From Paraburkholderia ultramafica (GTDB taxonomy: Bacteria > Pseudomonadota > Gammaproteobacteria > Burkholderiales > Burkholderiaceae), in contig NZ_CADIKK010000002.1 of the NCBI RefSeq assembly GCF_902859915.1, positions 124,001 through 188,000 of the forward strand: a stretch of 64,000 nucleotides of DNA. Direction: 5' to 3'. The notes under the pieces were generated by a model. That model had not been told where the DNA came from, made no database searches, and saw only the letters and a list, made by a program, of their open reading frames with translations. The position numbers were made by a program, and so were the translations under genes. This document shows positions 44,508-53,579 of the stretch, piece by piece; position 1 is the stretch's first letter; each line of letters begins with the position of its first letter.

Positions 44508-46739
44508 GTGAAGCAAGGTACTCCAGGTTCCTTATCCGAGGTCCGCTCCGGAATCCGCATCAGAGGTCTGCTCGGAGACCTGACGGCCGGTATGGTGTCG
44601 ATGTTGGTCATGCTCTGCTACGCCATGAGTCTGGGCACCATGATCTTCAGCGCGGATCTCGCCCGTTACGCCGGACTCGGCGTGCCCACCGCCTTCATCA
44701 GTTGCGTCGTGACCGCACTCGTGATCGCGTTGACGAGTTCGATGCGCATGAACATTGCCGGACCCGACGGCAACGCGACGGCGTTTCTTGCCGGTGTGGC
44801 GGCCGGCGTCGCGAGCAGCGCGCGGGCTGACGGCGGTACGCCCCAGACAATCCTGTTGACGGTGCTGATCACCATCGCGTTGTGTTCGGTGGTGACGGGC
44901 ATCATTCTGTACGCCGTCGGTTCGTCGAAGCGCAGCCGTTCGCTGCAATTCCTGCCTTACCCGGTCGTGGGCGGCTTCCTTGCCGGTACGGGCTACCTCC
45001 TGCTGGCTGGCGCGTTTCGGGTCGTGACCGGCGAGCCCTTGAGTTGGGACACGTTGGCGCTGGTGAAGCACGTGAGCTGGCTGGTGTGGACACCCGCAGC
45101 GCTGGTGTGCGCGTTAGCCACGCTGCTGTCGCACACCTGGAAACACGCTGCGGCGTTGCCGGTTACGCTCGCACTCGGTGTCGCGCTGTTCTATCTGCTG
45201 CTGGTTGCAGCAGACCTGTCGGTCGACGACGCCCGCAAAACGGGTTTGTTGCTACCGCACGTGGCGCTGCATCCTATCCGACTTCCCGAGCTGCGTTGGC
45301 CGGCATCGCTCGCGCATGGCAGCGTCGACTGGCCGGCGATCGGTGCGCACTTGCCGGAGACGCTCGTCGTCACATCGATTTCGGCCATCACGATCCTGAT
45401 GAATTCGACCGCGATTGGCGCAGCCACCGGTGAGGACATCGATCTGAACCGCGAGATGCGGGCAGCCGGCATTGCCAACATCGCGAGCGGGATGTTAGGC
45501 GGGATGGTCGGTTACCAGTCGTTCAACCGGTCGATGCTCAATGCGCGCGCCGGCGCGACAAGTCGTCTGGCCGGCGTGATCGCCGCGCTTGCCTGCCTGT
45601 TCGTGCTGGCCGTCTCGCCGGACCTCGTGGCGCTGTTCCCGGTGCCGGTGCTGGTCGGCTTGCAGCTCTTCATGGGGCTCCGTCTGTTGATTCAGTGGCT
45701 GGTCGGCGGGTATCGCAAGCTCAACTGGCATGAGTATCTGCTTGTCCCGCTGATTCTGGGCGCCATTGCGTTCTACGGCGTCATCACGGGTGTGGTGGTC
45801 GGGGTGATCGCCGCCTGTGTGATGTTCGCCTTGCTGTATGGCCGTGTCAGTTGCGTGCGTATGGAGTTCGACGGCAGCACGCGCACGTCGAATGTCGAAC
45901 GCAGTATCGAGGCAGTCGCATTGCTTCACGAACGCGGTGCGCAGGTGTGCGGAATGTGCTTGCAGGGGTTCCTGTTCTTCGGCACGGCCAATTCGATCTT
46001 GCAGCGCGTACGCGAACGGCTGGCCACAGGCGGGCCGCTGCCCGTTCGCTTTGTCGTGCTCGACTTCGCGTCGACTAACGGCATGGACGCGTCGGTATCG
46101 ATTAGCTTCGTCAAGCTCAGGCAGTTGTGCGCGACGAAGAATGCGGACCTGGTGCTGACCGGGTTGCCGATGCGCTCGCGTACGCTGCTCATGAAGACCG
46201 GCACGCTGAATCTCCGGATTCACGAGTTCGCTACGCTGGATGCCGGGCTGGAATGGATCGAGGAAGCGCTTCTCGCGGCGGATTCTCGCGCGTTGCCTCG
46301 CGCTGAGGAAGATTTTCACGCGATGTTCGCGCAGCATTTTTCGCCTGCCGCGCTCGCGAAGTTGCTGGCCCTTCTGGAAGTGCGCGAGCTTGATGCGGGG
46401 CAAGCGGTGTTCCATCGTGGTGAGCCGGGGGACGCCATGTACTTTGTCGAGCGCGGCCGTGTCGCGGTTTTGCTGCCGCTTGGCGACGGGAGGTCTCTCA
46501 GGCTGCGCTCGTTTGGGCCGGGTACGATCGTCGGCGAGATGGCGGTGTATACGCAGCAGCAGCGTAGCGCGGATGTTCTCGCGGAGGGGCCGGCACGTGT
46601 GCGCCGTTTGACACTTGAGTCGTTGCGTGACCTCGAGAAGGATGACGCCGTGACCGCGCAGCAAATTCATCGTTATGTCGTCAAGGTCATGGCGTCACGT
46701 CTTGCAGTCGCGGACGAGGCCTTGCGCGCGGCGCATTGA
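44508..46739 (+). CDS. SulP-family anion transporter with STAS and cyclic-nucleotide-binding domains
   Basis: 743 residues from GTG at 44508 (GGGGAAG upstream). Residues 15-450 are a SulP transporter with many spans (LTAGMVSMLVMLCYAMSLGT; FLPYPVVGGFLAGTGYLLL; GMLGGMVGYQSFNRSMLNAR). A STAS domain follows near 480-600, with the conserved turn FVVLDFASTNGMDASVSISF. The last 130 residues are a cNMP-binding domain: GQAVFHRGEPGDAMYFVERG and FGPGTIVGEMAVYTQQQRSA, with the phosphate-binding cassette Gly-Glu-Met-Ala at the latter. Transport may be gated by cAMP or cGMP. The divergent gene makes a cyclic nucleotide, giving a local signalling pair. The transported anion is unknown. Confidence 0.9.
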   Translation: MKQGTPGSLSEVRSGIRIRGLLGDLTAGMVSMLVMLCYAMSLGTMIFSADLARYAGLGVPTAFISCVVTALVIALTSSMRMNIAGPDGNATAFLAGVAAGVASSARADGGTPQTILLTVLITIALCSVVTGIILYAVGSSKRSRSLQFLPYPVVGGFLAGTGYLLLAGAFRVVTGEPLSWDTLALVKHVSWLVWTPAALVCALATLLSHTWKHAAALPVTLALGVALFYLLLVAADLSVDDARKTGLLLPHVALHPIRLPELRWPASLAHGSVDWPAIGAHLPETLVVTSISAITILMNSTAIGAATGEDIDLNREMRAAGIANIASGMLGGMVGYQSFNRSMLNARAGATSRLAGVIAALACLFVLAVSPDLVALFPVPVLVGLQLFMGLRLLIQWLVGGYRKLNWHEYLLVPLILGAIAFYGVITGVVVGVIAACVMFALLYGRVSCVRMEFDGSTRTSNVERSIEAVALLHERGAQVCGMCLQGFLFFGTANSILQRVRERLATGGPLPVRFVVLDFASTNGMDASVSISFVKLRQLCATKNADLVLTGLPMRSRTLLMKTGTLNLRIHEFATLDAGLEWIEEALLAADSRALPRAEEDFHAMFAQHFSPAALAKLLALLEVRELDAGQAVFHRGEPGDAMYFVERGRVAVLLPLGDGRSLRLRSFGPGTIVGEMAVYTQQQRSADVLAEGPARVRRLTLESLRDLEKDDAVTAQQIHRYVVKVMASRLAVADEALRAAH

Positions 46740-47235
46740 CTGGCGAGCGGTTGTTGCTGGTGTAGATCGCGGTTGGGGAGCGTGCCTGGTTCGGGATGGG
46801 AATGTTGGTTGCGGTTGTCTTCGTTGTGGTGCCGGTTTTTATGTCATTGCCGCGCAGGGTTGGACTCGGCATAAGTGTTGGTGCGGTGCTGCGTTCCGGG
46901 TCTTGCAGGGATGGCGCTCCGATTGGTGGCTTTCGCAAAGAGGCATGATCGATCAATGCAAACCAACTGAGGATTGCTCGCGCGGGGAAGCGACGTGCCG
47001 TATGTGAGTACGCACGAGTCAGCGCGCAGCCTGTTGCCGAAGGTGGCGCGATTCGCAGGCGAGACCGGATTGCGTGGGGTTTGGCTGGTCGCTGTCAGGC
47101 AGGTAGCGGACGGTCATTCCACAATCTTTCTACGTGCTTGTATTTGACCGACCCGATGTCTCTGGCTTCTTTCCGCTTGCGCCCGCAAGCGTTGTATAGC
47201 CTCGGCGGGGTCGTCGGCAATGTGATGGGATAGGC
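46740..47235. other. Gene-poor stretch between the SulP gene and the porin remnant
   Basis: About 500 bp. No supported gene. The open frame that ends at the TAG near 47235 is in phase with the porin remnant and may be part of the same decayed gene, but I see no clear porin motif in it. Confidence 0.4.
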
Positions 47236-47450
47236 GTCAGGTGTTAACCCGCCTGGATACACGGGCAATGCGACCTTCAATACCGCAGAACTGGGAGGAC
47301 GGTACTACATTACGCCAGGGCTTTTGAGCGGAGTTACGTTCGACTACACGCAGCGAAACTCCGTCAAGGGCGACGGCGGAGCCAAATACATGCAGTTGGA
47401 CGCCGGCGTGGATTATTTCCTCTCCAGGCGTACGGACGCGTACCTTTTTG
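47236..47450 (+). pseudogene. Internal fragment of a Gram-negative trimeric porin gene
   Basis: One frame reads ASGVNPPGYTGNATFNTAEL and then GGRYYITPGLLSGVTFDYTQ, followed by VKGDGGAKYMQLDAGVDYFL and SRRTDAYL. This alternation of beta-strands is the late barrel region of Burkholderia-type OmpC-like porins (YFLSKRTDxY is a family hallmark). The frame is closed by a TAG just before it and loses porin character after Tyr-Leu, so the start, signal peptide and C-terminal Phe are all missing. Confidence 0.7.
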
Positions 47451-47514
47451 ACCGTCCTTCAACGTGCGCCAAGACGCGATTCGTTGCGCCCGTGAACGCA
47501 GAGCTCGGCGACGC

Positions 47515-47817
47515 TCAAAACACGATCTGATTGTTCGCCTGGTTCGGCATCGCGTAGTTCAGGACGACTGCGCCTCCCGGACCCATTTCGACGAATGCGA
47601 CGTTTCCCGGGTGGACCGTTATCGCCGCGGGCGGATTCTGATTCCGCATAACAGGCGGGTTGGGCGGGTTATGCAGCACGATGGAGGTGAAGGTGATGGT
47701 GAGCACCTTCGCCTCGTCGGAATCGAGCGTCGCAACCATGTTTCCGTGTGCGTCGTTGAACGAGATCCGCAACGGCGTGGTGTTGGTGACGGGACTGCTG
47801 TTGAAGTTGACAGGCAT
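47515..47817 (-). CDS. Small unrecognised protein of the MACPF locus (100 residues)
   Basis: The ATG at 47817 is preceded by GAGGAGG at ideal distance. The protein MPVNFNSSPVTNTTPLRISF is beta-rich, with TITFTSIVLHNPPNPPVM and VHPGNVAFVEMGPGG, and ends in QANNQIVF. It has no signal peptide, no Cys and few charges, and looks like a compact beta-sandwich. I do not recognise the family. It is the last of five minus-strand genes around a perforin-like gene, 311 bp after its neighbour, so it may be an accessory component or a specificity factor. Confidence 0.72.
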   Translation of the reverse strand: MPVNFNSSPVTNTTPLRISFNDAHGNMVATLDSDEAKVLTITFTSIVLHNPPNPPVMRNQNPPAAITVHPGNVAFVEMGPGGAVVLNYAMPNQANNQIVF

Positions 47818-48128
47818 GATCGCCTCCTCGGAGAAAATGTTATGCAGTGTTATCGGTGAGCCCTCGCTGTCCTGCCTCGGCTTCCACCAGAGCCAGATCA
47901 GTTCCTCGGTCTACGCTTCCGTGTCGCTGCTAGACGGCGACGCGCCGCTCGCCACGAATTCGCTGTCGAGCGCGTCCAGCACCCGGTTGGCGGGGGCGCT
48001 GCCGATTTTCAACTTGTCCTGCAGAACGAGCGCCCCCGTGACGTCCTTGCGGCTTCGCTCACGAGCCGTCACGTGCGCTGTGCCGTCCCCGGTCTTGTTT
48101 GCCTCGGGTGTGCCCCGCTCCCCGCAAA
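47818..48128 (-). other. Spacer with a possible decayed gene in the MACPF locus
   Basis: 311 bp. One minus-strand frame that ends at 47911 contains LVLQDKLKIGSAPANRVLDA and LDSEFVASGASPSSS, which has normal codon use, but it has no start codon with a ribosome site of its own; upstream it runs out of frame into the next gene. It may be the tail of another deleted gene. Confidence 0.35.
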
Positions 48129-48452
48129 TCAGGAAACGTTGATAAGCCCGAGCTCGTTGCTTAGGGTCGTGCCGGTGATGCTGTAGCGCGCCGTCTTCCC
48201 GCAGCCCTTCTGATAGGTGAAAGCCTGCTGCGCCTCGTTGTCGTTGCCCCAAACCACGATGGCCTTGAGCTTGACCTTCGAGCCGTCCGGCACGTTCAGC
48301 GCGCTCAGGTCGACCGTGCGCTCCTGGCCGAGCGGGATGTCGTTGTTGTCGGGGTAGGTTTTGCCCTCGCCGCCGGTGGCGGGCGCGGCGATCACATGGA
48401 GCTTGGCAACGAACCCCCCGCCATTCTTCAGGCTGATCTTTTCGATGTTCAT
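48129..48452 (-). CDS. Small unrecognised protein of the MACPF locus (107 residues)
   Basis: Start MNIEKISLKNGGGFVAKLHV at 48452, behind GAGGAAAAG. The protein is beta-rich with a Tyr-Pro-Asp-Asn-Asn turn, QERTVDLSALNVPDGSKVKL, a tryptophan in VVWGNDNEAQQAFTY and two Gly-rich turns. One Cys (GCGKTAR). No signal peptide. Its shape (short beta-sandwich, exposed aromatic) recalls small lectin-like or pore-partner proteins, but I recognise no family. The perforin-like gene ends 59 bp upstream of it on the same strand, so they probably share an mRNA. Confidence 0.78.
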   Translation of the reverse strand: MNIEKISLKNGGGFVAKLHVIAAPATGGEGKTYPDNNDIPLGQERTVDLSALNVPDGSKVKLKAIVVWGNDNEAQQAFTYQKGCGKTARYSITGTTLSNELGLINVS

Positions 48453-48511
48453 GGTCTTTTCCTCTTCAGTCGCGCCGCCCTCCGACAATCGGGAGCGGCC
48501 TGAAATTCATT

Positions 48512-50578
48512 TCAGATGTCCACCTCCTCGCCTCCCGGCTTGACCGTCTGTGGTTGCGATTGTGGCTCTCCCGCCTGGACGGGGGCCGGCTGTGGAGTGT
48601 CGACCTGTTGCGGCCCGGCCGGCTGAACCGGTGGTAGCGTCCCGGGCGCATCGGCGCCTGGCGCCGGGCTCGCGGCGAAGCTGATCTCTTCGCCGCCCTG
48701 CTGGGTGCGGACGAGATCCTTCAGCATCTGGGCGCGGTAGGTCGCCCAGTCGATCGGCGTGGACAGCGCGGCCCCGAGCTCGTTCGAATTGAGCAGGATC
48801 GGGATGATGGTTTCCCTGAGGTCCGGGGGCAGGAGCGACAGGAGCGGCACGACATCGGCGAAAGCGATCGCGTTCCACCAGCCGGCGTGGCTCAAGGTCG
48901 CGGCCCAGCCATAAGGATCGAGAGCGAGCGCGGGGTTGCCGCCCGACGCGGTCACCTCGATCGCCTGATCGCTCGATTCGTAGATCCTGGTTGCGGATTC
49001 CTTCGTCTTGAATCCGCTGCGTGCGCTCGCCGTCACTGCCTTGTAGCTGCCCTGCACATCGGCGCTGAATTCACGCACGCGCTCGTTTTTGTCGGTATTG
49101 GCCTCGAGCTTGCGGTCCTGTCGATAGATCAGCTTGCCGCCGAAGATCGTGCGAAGCGGCACATGGGTGCCGTAGCTATCGAGGATGCGTGCGAGCGCAC
49201 CGACACAGTCCGCGCCTGCCTTGCCTTTCGCGAGGGCCACGAGTGCGGTCGCATCATCGAAAAAGGGCTTGGAGAGCACGATGCTGCGCGAATCGATGAC
49301 CACCTCGCCCCGCGCGACGAGATACTCGACCCGCAGGTGCAGCTCGCTGCTTGCGGTTTCTCTCGACCGGGTCGTTTCGTCCTTGTAATCCGACTTGATG
49401 GCAAGGCTCGCCGCCTTGCCCTCGACGCCGACCGAGCCGCCGACGTTCCATGAGAGCGAAGAGGAGATGGCGTCGAGGGTGCGCACCTGGGTCGCCGAGG
49501 TCGAGAAGCGCGTCGACGTGATCGGGCGGACCACCGCGACGAAGTCATCCTTCGATTCGGCGTCGAAGGCCGGGCGCAGCGCACGCTCGAGCTCGTAGCT
49601 GCCATCGGCCGCGAGCACGAACCGCAGGCCGTGCAGGTAACGCAACGCGCCGAGCAGCGCCGCCTGCTCGGAGACGTCCATGCGATCGAAGACGTCCTGC
49701 GGCGCACCGACGGGGATGGTCGGCCGGCCGAGGAAAGGCGCGAGCAGGTCCTGGGTATCGCGCAGGCTCGGCGTCGCGCCGGACCCGGCGGGTGCCGCGG
49801 CGGCGGTCGTGGTCGACGAACCCGAGGACGACGCGCCCGGGGTCGTCGCGGCATTGCGCTTGCGCGGGGTCTCGAAGCGAAAACGGAGGAGTCCGAGCTT
49901 GTCGTCGGCTTTGCCGAGCTTGCCACCTACGGTTTCGAAAGGCTCCATGTCGAGTGGCACGGGCTTCTGCGCGCTGTCGAGGAAGGGCAGATCGGCCGGC
50001 GCGTCTTCCTTGAGAAAGGCACGCAGATCCTTGAGGGTCTTGTCCTCGCCGCCGCCGGGCCAGTCGATGGCCTTGGGTTTGCCGCCGTCCTTGAGCAGCA
50101 GCAGCTTGTAGATCTTCGGCGCTGCCGCCGGCGCTGGTTTGGATTCGCGCTCGACCGCGAGCTCGTCGAGCCGGCGCAGATAGGTGCCGTCCTCGTCGGC
50201 GGTGGCGACGAGCTCGCCGCCGATGACGAACACGTCGGCGTCCGCGATCAGCTTCGCGTTGTTCTTGCGGAACTGGCCGAGCGTCTCGTCGGGCCGAACG
50301 AAGATCGAGTGCTTCTTGCCCGCCTTGTCGACGAAGGTGAGGATACGGCGTATCGGCACGATCGCCACGACCATGCTGTCGGTGAGTTGTGTATTGCTCT
50401 CGTCGGCATCAGGGACCACCTTGAGCGTCTCCGCGCTGGTGCCGCTGCGGAACTGGTCCTCAGTGTCCATCTCGCCGGTGCTGATGAAGACTTTGCGCAG
50501 GTCAGCGAGTGTCGCGGCATCGGGCGCGGCGTCGGGGCGCGACTTGCCGTCGCGTGCCTGGAGCGTGTAACTGATCAC
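48512..50578 (-). CDS. Bacterial MACPF (perforin-like) protein
   Basis: 688 residues. The MACPF/CDC signature is present: YGTHV then six residues then GG (Y469-G-T-H472 to G480-G481) in SYGTHVPLRTIFGGKL, with Val where Phe or Tyr is usual. Preceding segments alternate strands and helices (SLSWNVGGSVGVEGKAASLA, ELHLRVEYLVARGEVVIDSR), as in the pore-forming sheet. Residues 1-240 hold three similar modules (strand pair, then TLADLRKV, TLGQFRKN or TLKDLRAF), perhaps beta-grasp repeats, then a Ser/Thr/Ala linker. The tail is Pro/Gln-rich and acidic. No signal peptide is seen, so release would need lysis or a dedicated system. MACPF proteins form membrane pores; target and trigger here are unknown. 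Confidence 0.85.
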   Translation of the reverse strand: MISYTLQARDGKSRPDAAPDAATLADLRKVFISTGEMDTEDQFRSGTSAETLKVVPDADESNTQLTDSMVVAIVPIRRILTFVDKAGKKHSIFVRPDETLGQFRKNNAKLIADADVFVIGGELVATADEDGTYLRRLDELAVERESKPAPAAAPKIYKLLLLKDGGKPKAIDWPGGGEDKTLKDLRAFLKEDAPADLPFLDSAQKPVPLDMEPFETVGGKLGKADDKLGLLRFRFETPRKRNAATTPGASSSGSSTTTAAAAPAGSGATPSLRDTQDLLAPFLGRPTIPVGAPQDVFDRMDVSEQAALLGALRYLHGLRFVLAADGSYELERALRPAFDAESKDDFVAVVRPITSTRFSTSATQVRTLDAISSSLSWNVGGSVGVEGKAASLAIKSDYKDETTRSRETASSELHLRVEYLVARGEVVIDSRSIVLSKPFFDDATALVALAKGKAGADCVGALARILDSYGTHVPLRTIFGGKLIYRQDRKLEANTDKNERVREFSADVQGSYKAVTASARSGFKTKESATRIYESSDQAIEVTASGGNPALALDPYGWAATLSHAGWWNAIAFADVVPLLSLLPPDLRETIIPILLNSNELGAALSTPIDWATYRAQMLKDLVRTQQGGEEISFAASPAPGADAPGTLPPVQPAGPQQVDTPQPAPVQAGEPQSQPQTVKPGGEEVDI

Positions 50579-50599
50579 TTTGATGCCCTCCCTATTCCG

Positions 50600-51577
50600 C
50601 TATGCCGACGTGATCTTCCTGCGCGCGAGTTCGAGCGCCTCCGGCGAGTTCACGATGACCAACTTGATATCGACCGCCACCTCGCCGCCGGCTTCGGCTG
50701 GCGCGATTGGCACGGCCGGTCGTGCGGGGATCGCGGCACCGTGCGCGAGATAACCCATGAGGCCGGACGCCGCGGTGAGCACGGCCTGCACTTCGGCGGC
50801 CGCGACGGGCGCAGGGGCCGGTGCGGGGGCCGGCGCGGCGGCGGGCTTCGTGACCGGCAGCGGCTGAGAGAAATCGGTCGGCACATCGAAGAGCGCGTCG
50901 GTGTCTGCGAGTTCCTTTCCCGACACGCGCCCGGCGAAGCCTTCCGAAATGAAATGGGTGTCGACGTCGAAGATGCCTTCCGTGCTTTTCAGCTCGCGCA
51001 GATGCCTGAGCAACTTACCGATGCCGTCCTTGGAGACGTTGTCGATGCGCTTGCCGGGCGCATAGGCAGCCATCAGCGCCGCGAGTTCCTCGTAGTCTTC
51101 GCGCGGACAGAAGGGACCGAGGTCGGTCCAGCGCAAGCCGGCCGCGTCCACCTTGATGAGCGGGATGACCTTAAGGGTGATGATCTGGCGGTCGTCGGGG
51201 GAGATGTCAGGGCCGTCGAGACTCACCACGTCCCGCGCAACCGCGGACAGCGCGCGGTTGCTGTCGACCCAGCGGTCGAGCAGCACCGAGCCCTGACAGT
51301 CGAGGCCGTTCGGGTCAAAGTTGTCCGCGCTCTGCACGACCATGGCCTGCGTGGGCGCACCCGGTCGCTCGCGGCCACGCACCTCGAGCCGCGCCTGAAA
51401 GCCCCGTCGACCCGAGCTAGCAACCGAGAAGGTGAACGGCCGATCGCGAACGATCAGGAGCATCACGCTATTGTCTTTCTCGACAAAGAATCCACCCGGC
51501 CCTCCTGCTCCGCTCAGAAGGTTGATGACGGTCCGACCGCGAGTAACCTTGTCAGAGACGCTTCCGGTGATTGGCAT
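50600..51577 (-). CDS. Unrecognised 325-residue companion of the MACPF protein
   Basis: Start MPITGSVSDKVTRGRTVINL at 51577 behind GGAGGA. The N-terminal 150 residues are beta-rich (NSVMLLIVRDRPFTFSVASS, GFQARLEVRGRERPGAPTQA). A helical section follows (EDYEELAALMAAYAPGKRID, KLLRHLRELKSTEGIFDVDT), then a Pro/Ala linker (PAAAPAPAPAPAPVAAA) and a last segment with AVDIKLVIVNSPEALELARRK. No signal peptide. The gap to the MACPF gene is 21 bp, so they are in one operon, and this is the first gene. It may bind, chaperone or target the pore protein; no family is recognised. Confidence 0.8.
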   Translation of the reverse strand: MPITGSVSDKVTRGRTVINLLSGAGGPGGFFVEKDNSVMLLIVRDRPFTFSVASSGRRGFQARLEVRGRERPGAPTQAMVVQSADNFDPNGLDCQGSVLLDRWVDSNRALSAVARDVVSLDGPDISPDDRQIITLKVIPLIKVDAAGLRWTDLGPFCPREDYEELAALMAAYAPGKRIDNVSKDGIGKLLRHLRELKSTEGIFDVDTHFISEGFAGRVSGKELADTDALFDVPTDFSQPLPVTKPAAAPAPAPAPAPVAAAEVQAVLTAASGLMGYLAHGAAIPARPAVPIAPAEAGGEVAVDIKLVIVNSPEALELARRKITSA

Positions 51578-51614
51578 GATGCGTCCTCCGAACGTCGCCA
51601 CCTGCCGACGTTGC

Positions 51615-51642
51615 ATTATAGTAAACAGTCCATATCAATTAA
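51615..51642 (-). promoter_or_regulatory. Candidate sigma-70 promoter of the MACPF operon
   Basis: On the minus strand a perfect TATAAT (51620-51615) is preceded by an AT-rich -35-like TTAATT (51642-51637) 16 bp upstream. The -10 lies 38 bp before the start of the first gene. Confidence 0.5.
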
Positions 51643-51954
51643 TCGGGAATCGAAACAACCCAGCATCATCGTGTCGACGCGCGCGACGTGATCCGGCGGC
51701 GCTGAATGTGAGCCAGGCGTCTCGTCACGATCCGATAACGGCCCCTGCGAAAACAGAGTGAGTAATTGAAAGTCCTGTGACCGATGCTTATGGACTTAGC
51801 ATTTTCTCTCTCCCTTGGCTCGACTGGTTGACCGCCTAACGCATAGCTAACCGACGCGCCACCGGACACCACTAATTCAGCTCTATCCATACACACCTAA
51901 CGCTTCGCATCAGTCCGAGTAGATGCCGATTGTTGGGCTATTCACTGTGCTGGA

Positions 51955-52308
51955 TTACATTCGACTCAGAACTGTGATCAGTCGTTGATTGGCTTCAGCC
52001 GCCTGGAAGAGCCGAAACCCTGGCTGGCCCAAGTGCGCCCTCACATCATTGAAAGCGTCATTAAAAGGCGCCTTCTGCGCGGGACCTTGAAGCACGACTT
52101 GAAGTCCATTAACTTCTAATCCATTGACGTTATCCCAGCCAAACGGATTTCCATCTCCGCCGTTCTGATCAATCCACGTTTGTATGCCGTTAAAATAAAC
52201 CGTATAGGCAGCGATGTATTGGGCTTGATTGTTAAGGTCACAATTGGCCCATGTCGCGAGATTTGGGTTCTGCATTTGCGCTGCAAGTTGCGCTGGGTCG
52301 AATGGCAT
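51955..52308 (-). CDS. Small unrecognised protein upstream of the MACPF operon (117 residues)
   Basis: The ATG at 52308 follows AAAGGAG at ideal spacing; the longer frame from 52473 adds Arg/Ser-rich sequence and is rejected. The protein starts MPFDPAQLAAQMQNPNLATW and has CDLNNQAQYIAAYTVYFNGI, an aromatic centre (GIQTWIDQNGGDGNPFGWDN), LQVVLQGPAQKAPFNDAFND and a helical tail ending LITVLSRM. No signal peptide. GC is visibly lower than in the core genes. A 377-bp gap separates it from the next gene, so it likely has its own promoter, but orientation and small-protein character place it with the MACPF locus. Confidence 0.72.
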   Translation of the reverse strand: MPFDPAQLAAQMQNPNLATWANCDLNNQAQYIAAYTVYFNGIQTWIDQNGGDGNPFGWDNVNGLEVNGLQVVLQGPAQKAPFNDAFNDVRAHLGQPGFRLFQAAEANQRLITVLSRM

Positions 52309-52516
52309 CACAGTGCTCCTTTCGGTTTGCATTTTCCTGCTGTGCCGAGGTCGAGACGTCGACACGGCGGATCTCACTGCCCAAGAACTGAAGCGTACGT
52401 TGAGCATCCTGGTAGCGCGCTCAAAGCGTGACAAAACATCCGCTTGTGATAAAAGGGCTGAGCTGTTAGCCAATCGGTTTTGAGAGATCAGAGTGAGCGT
52501 TGAGCGCAGCCCCCGG

Positions 52517-52602
52517 AAGACGAAGCGTGGAATGACGTATTTAAATTAGGATTTTTCATACGGTATAGATATGCCACTCTTTGCGTATTGACATGCGACC
52601 CC
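52517..52602. repeat. 86-bp imperfect direct repeat, copy 1
   Basis: Aligns without gaps to 53639-53724 with about 67 of 86 identities by hand count. In the plus frame it encodes KTKRG then Tyr-Leu, an internal stop, and Pro-Leu-Phe-Ala-Tyr-stop; copy 2 encodes the same pattern without the internal stop. It flanks the endolysin remnant on the left. Confidence 0.65.
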
Positions 52603-52833
52603 AATCGTGATGTGGCGATTCAAGCGCAATGAGAGATCGAGTCAATGCCCGGCAGCGTTGATTACTCGTGTGAGCCGAACCAAGGTCTTTCGAAAGGTGT
52701 ATTCAACGTAATCCACGCCGCCGCATGGCCAGACCTCCTATCATGTAAAGCACGGCGGCCGTTCGTTAGATCATAATTGTCAGTAATACTGACAAGTGAG
52801 CGGCATTCTGGAGGTTCATTCTTTGGAGATCGT

Positions 52834-53270
52834 ATGGACACTGAAACATTCCAGCGCGCGGCGAACCTCTCGCCGGCGCTCGCCGAACGCTGGATCTCAG
52901 CGATCACGGCAGCTGCCGACGAGTTCGACATCAACACGCCCGCGCGCCTTGCCGCGTGGCTTGCGCAGATGGGGCATGAGAGCGGCGGATTCAGGCTGCT
53001 GAGCGAGAGCTTCAACTATGCGCCGGATGCACTGAAAATTTTCTCGCGCATTCCCGCAGGCATGCGTTCGCAACTCGGACGACAGCCAGGCGAGACGACG
53101 GTCCCTATCGCACGGCAACGGCAGATTGCGAACCTGGCCTACGCGAGCCGGTTCGGTAACGGCGACGCCGCGAGCGGAGACGGCTGGCGCTATCGGGGGC
53201 GCGGGCTAAAGCAGGTTACGTTCAAGGACAACTACCGGGATTTCGGCCGCGACCTGTGTCAAAGGGAAGG
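52834..53270 (+). pseudogene. GH19-type endolysin/chitinase, truncated
   Basis: From ATG at 52834 (TGGAG upstream) about 145 residues match phage-type GH19 enzymes, which cut peptidoglycan or chitin: MDTETFQRAANLSPALAERW, AWLAQMGHESGGFRLLSESF with the catalytic Glu pair, ANLAYASRFGNGDAAS and GWRYRGRGLKQVTFKDNY. After FGRDL (near 53260) the frame continues as Arg/Cys-rich nonsense, and the C-terminal 50-60 residues of the domain are missing. It is probably inactive. Its place beside the perforin-like locus is notable, since lysis could release leaderless proteins. Confidence 0.78.
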
Positions 53271-53579
53271 TCATGAGATCCGCGCCCGTTACGCTCGAAA
53301 CCGCGACGCCGCCCGATGCGGATCATGCTGCCAATGCCGCTCCGATCATCGGGACGGCGAATCCGGCGATCACAGTTCCGTCACCGGTCGGACCCGATCC
53401 GCCGCCGCCTACATCAAAGCCTCCCGGCGAACAACTGTTCCTCCGCCGAGACCTCAACGAGTCCTGCTGCTGCTCGACTTCATTTCAGGCCGACAGGATG
53501 TGCATATCCGGGATATCGGCGACATCAAGTACCCGGTTCGGCAAGACGACAGAGTTGGAGCGGCGCGTGAAGCGACGCG

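Noticed and set aside
49631..51691. Plus-strand frame of 686 codons opposite the MACPF operon
   Set aside because: Arg/Gly/Glu-rich shadow; the minus strand has the MACPF signature, ribosome sites and a promoter.
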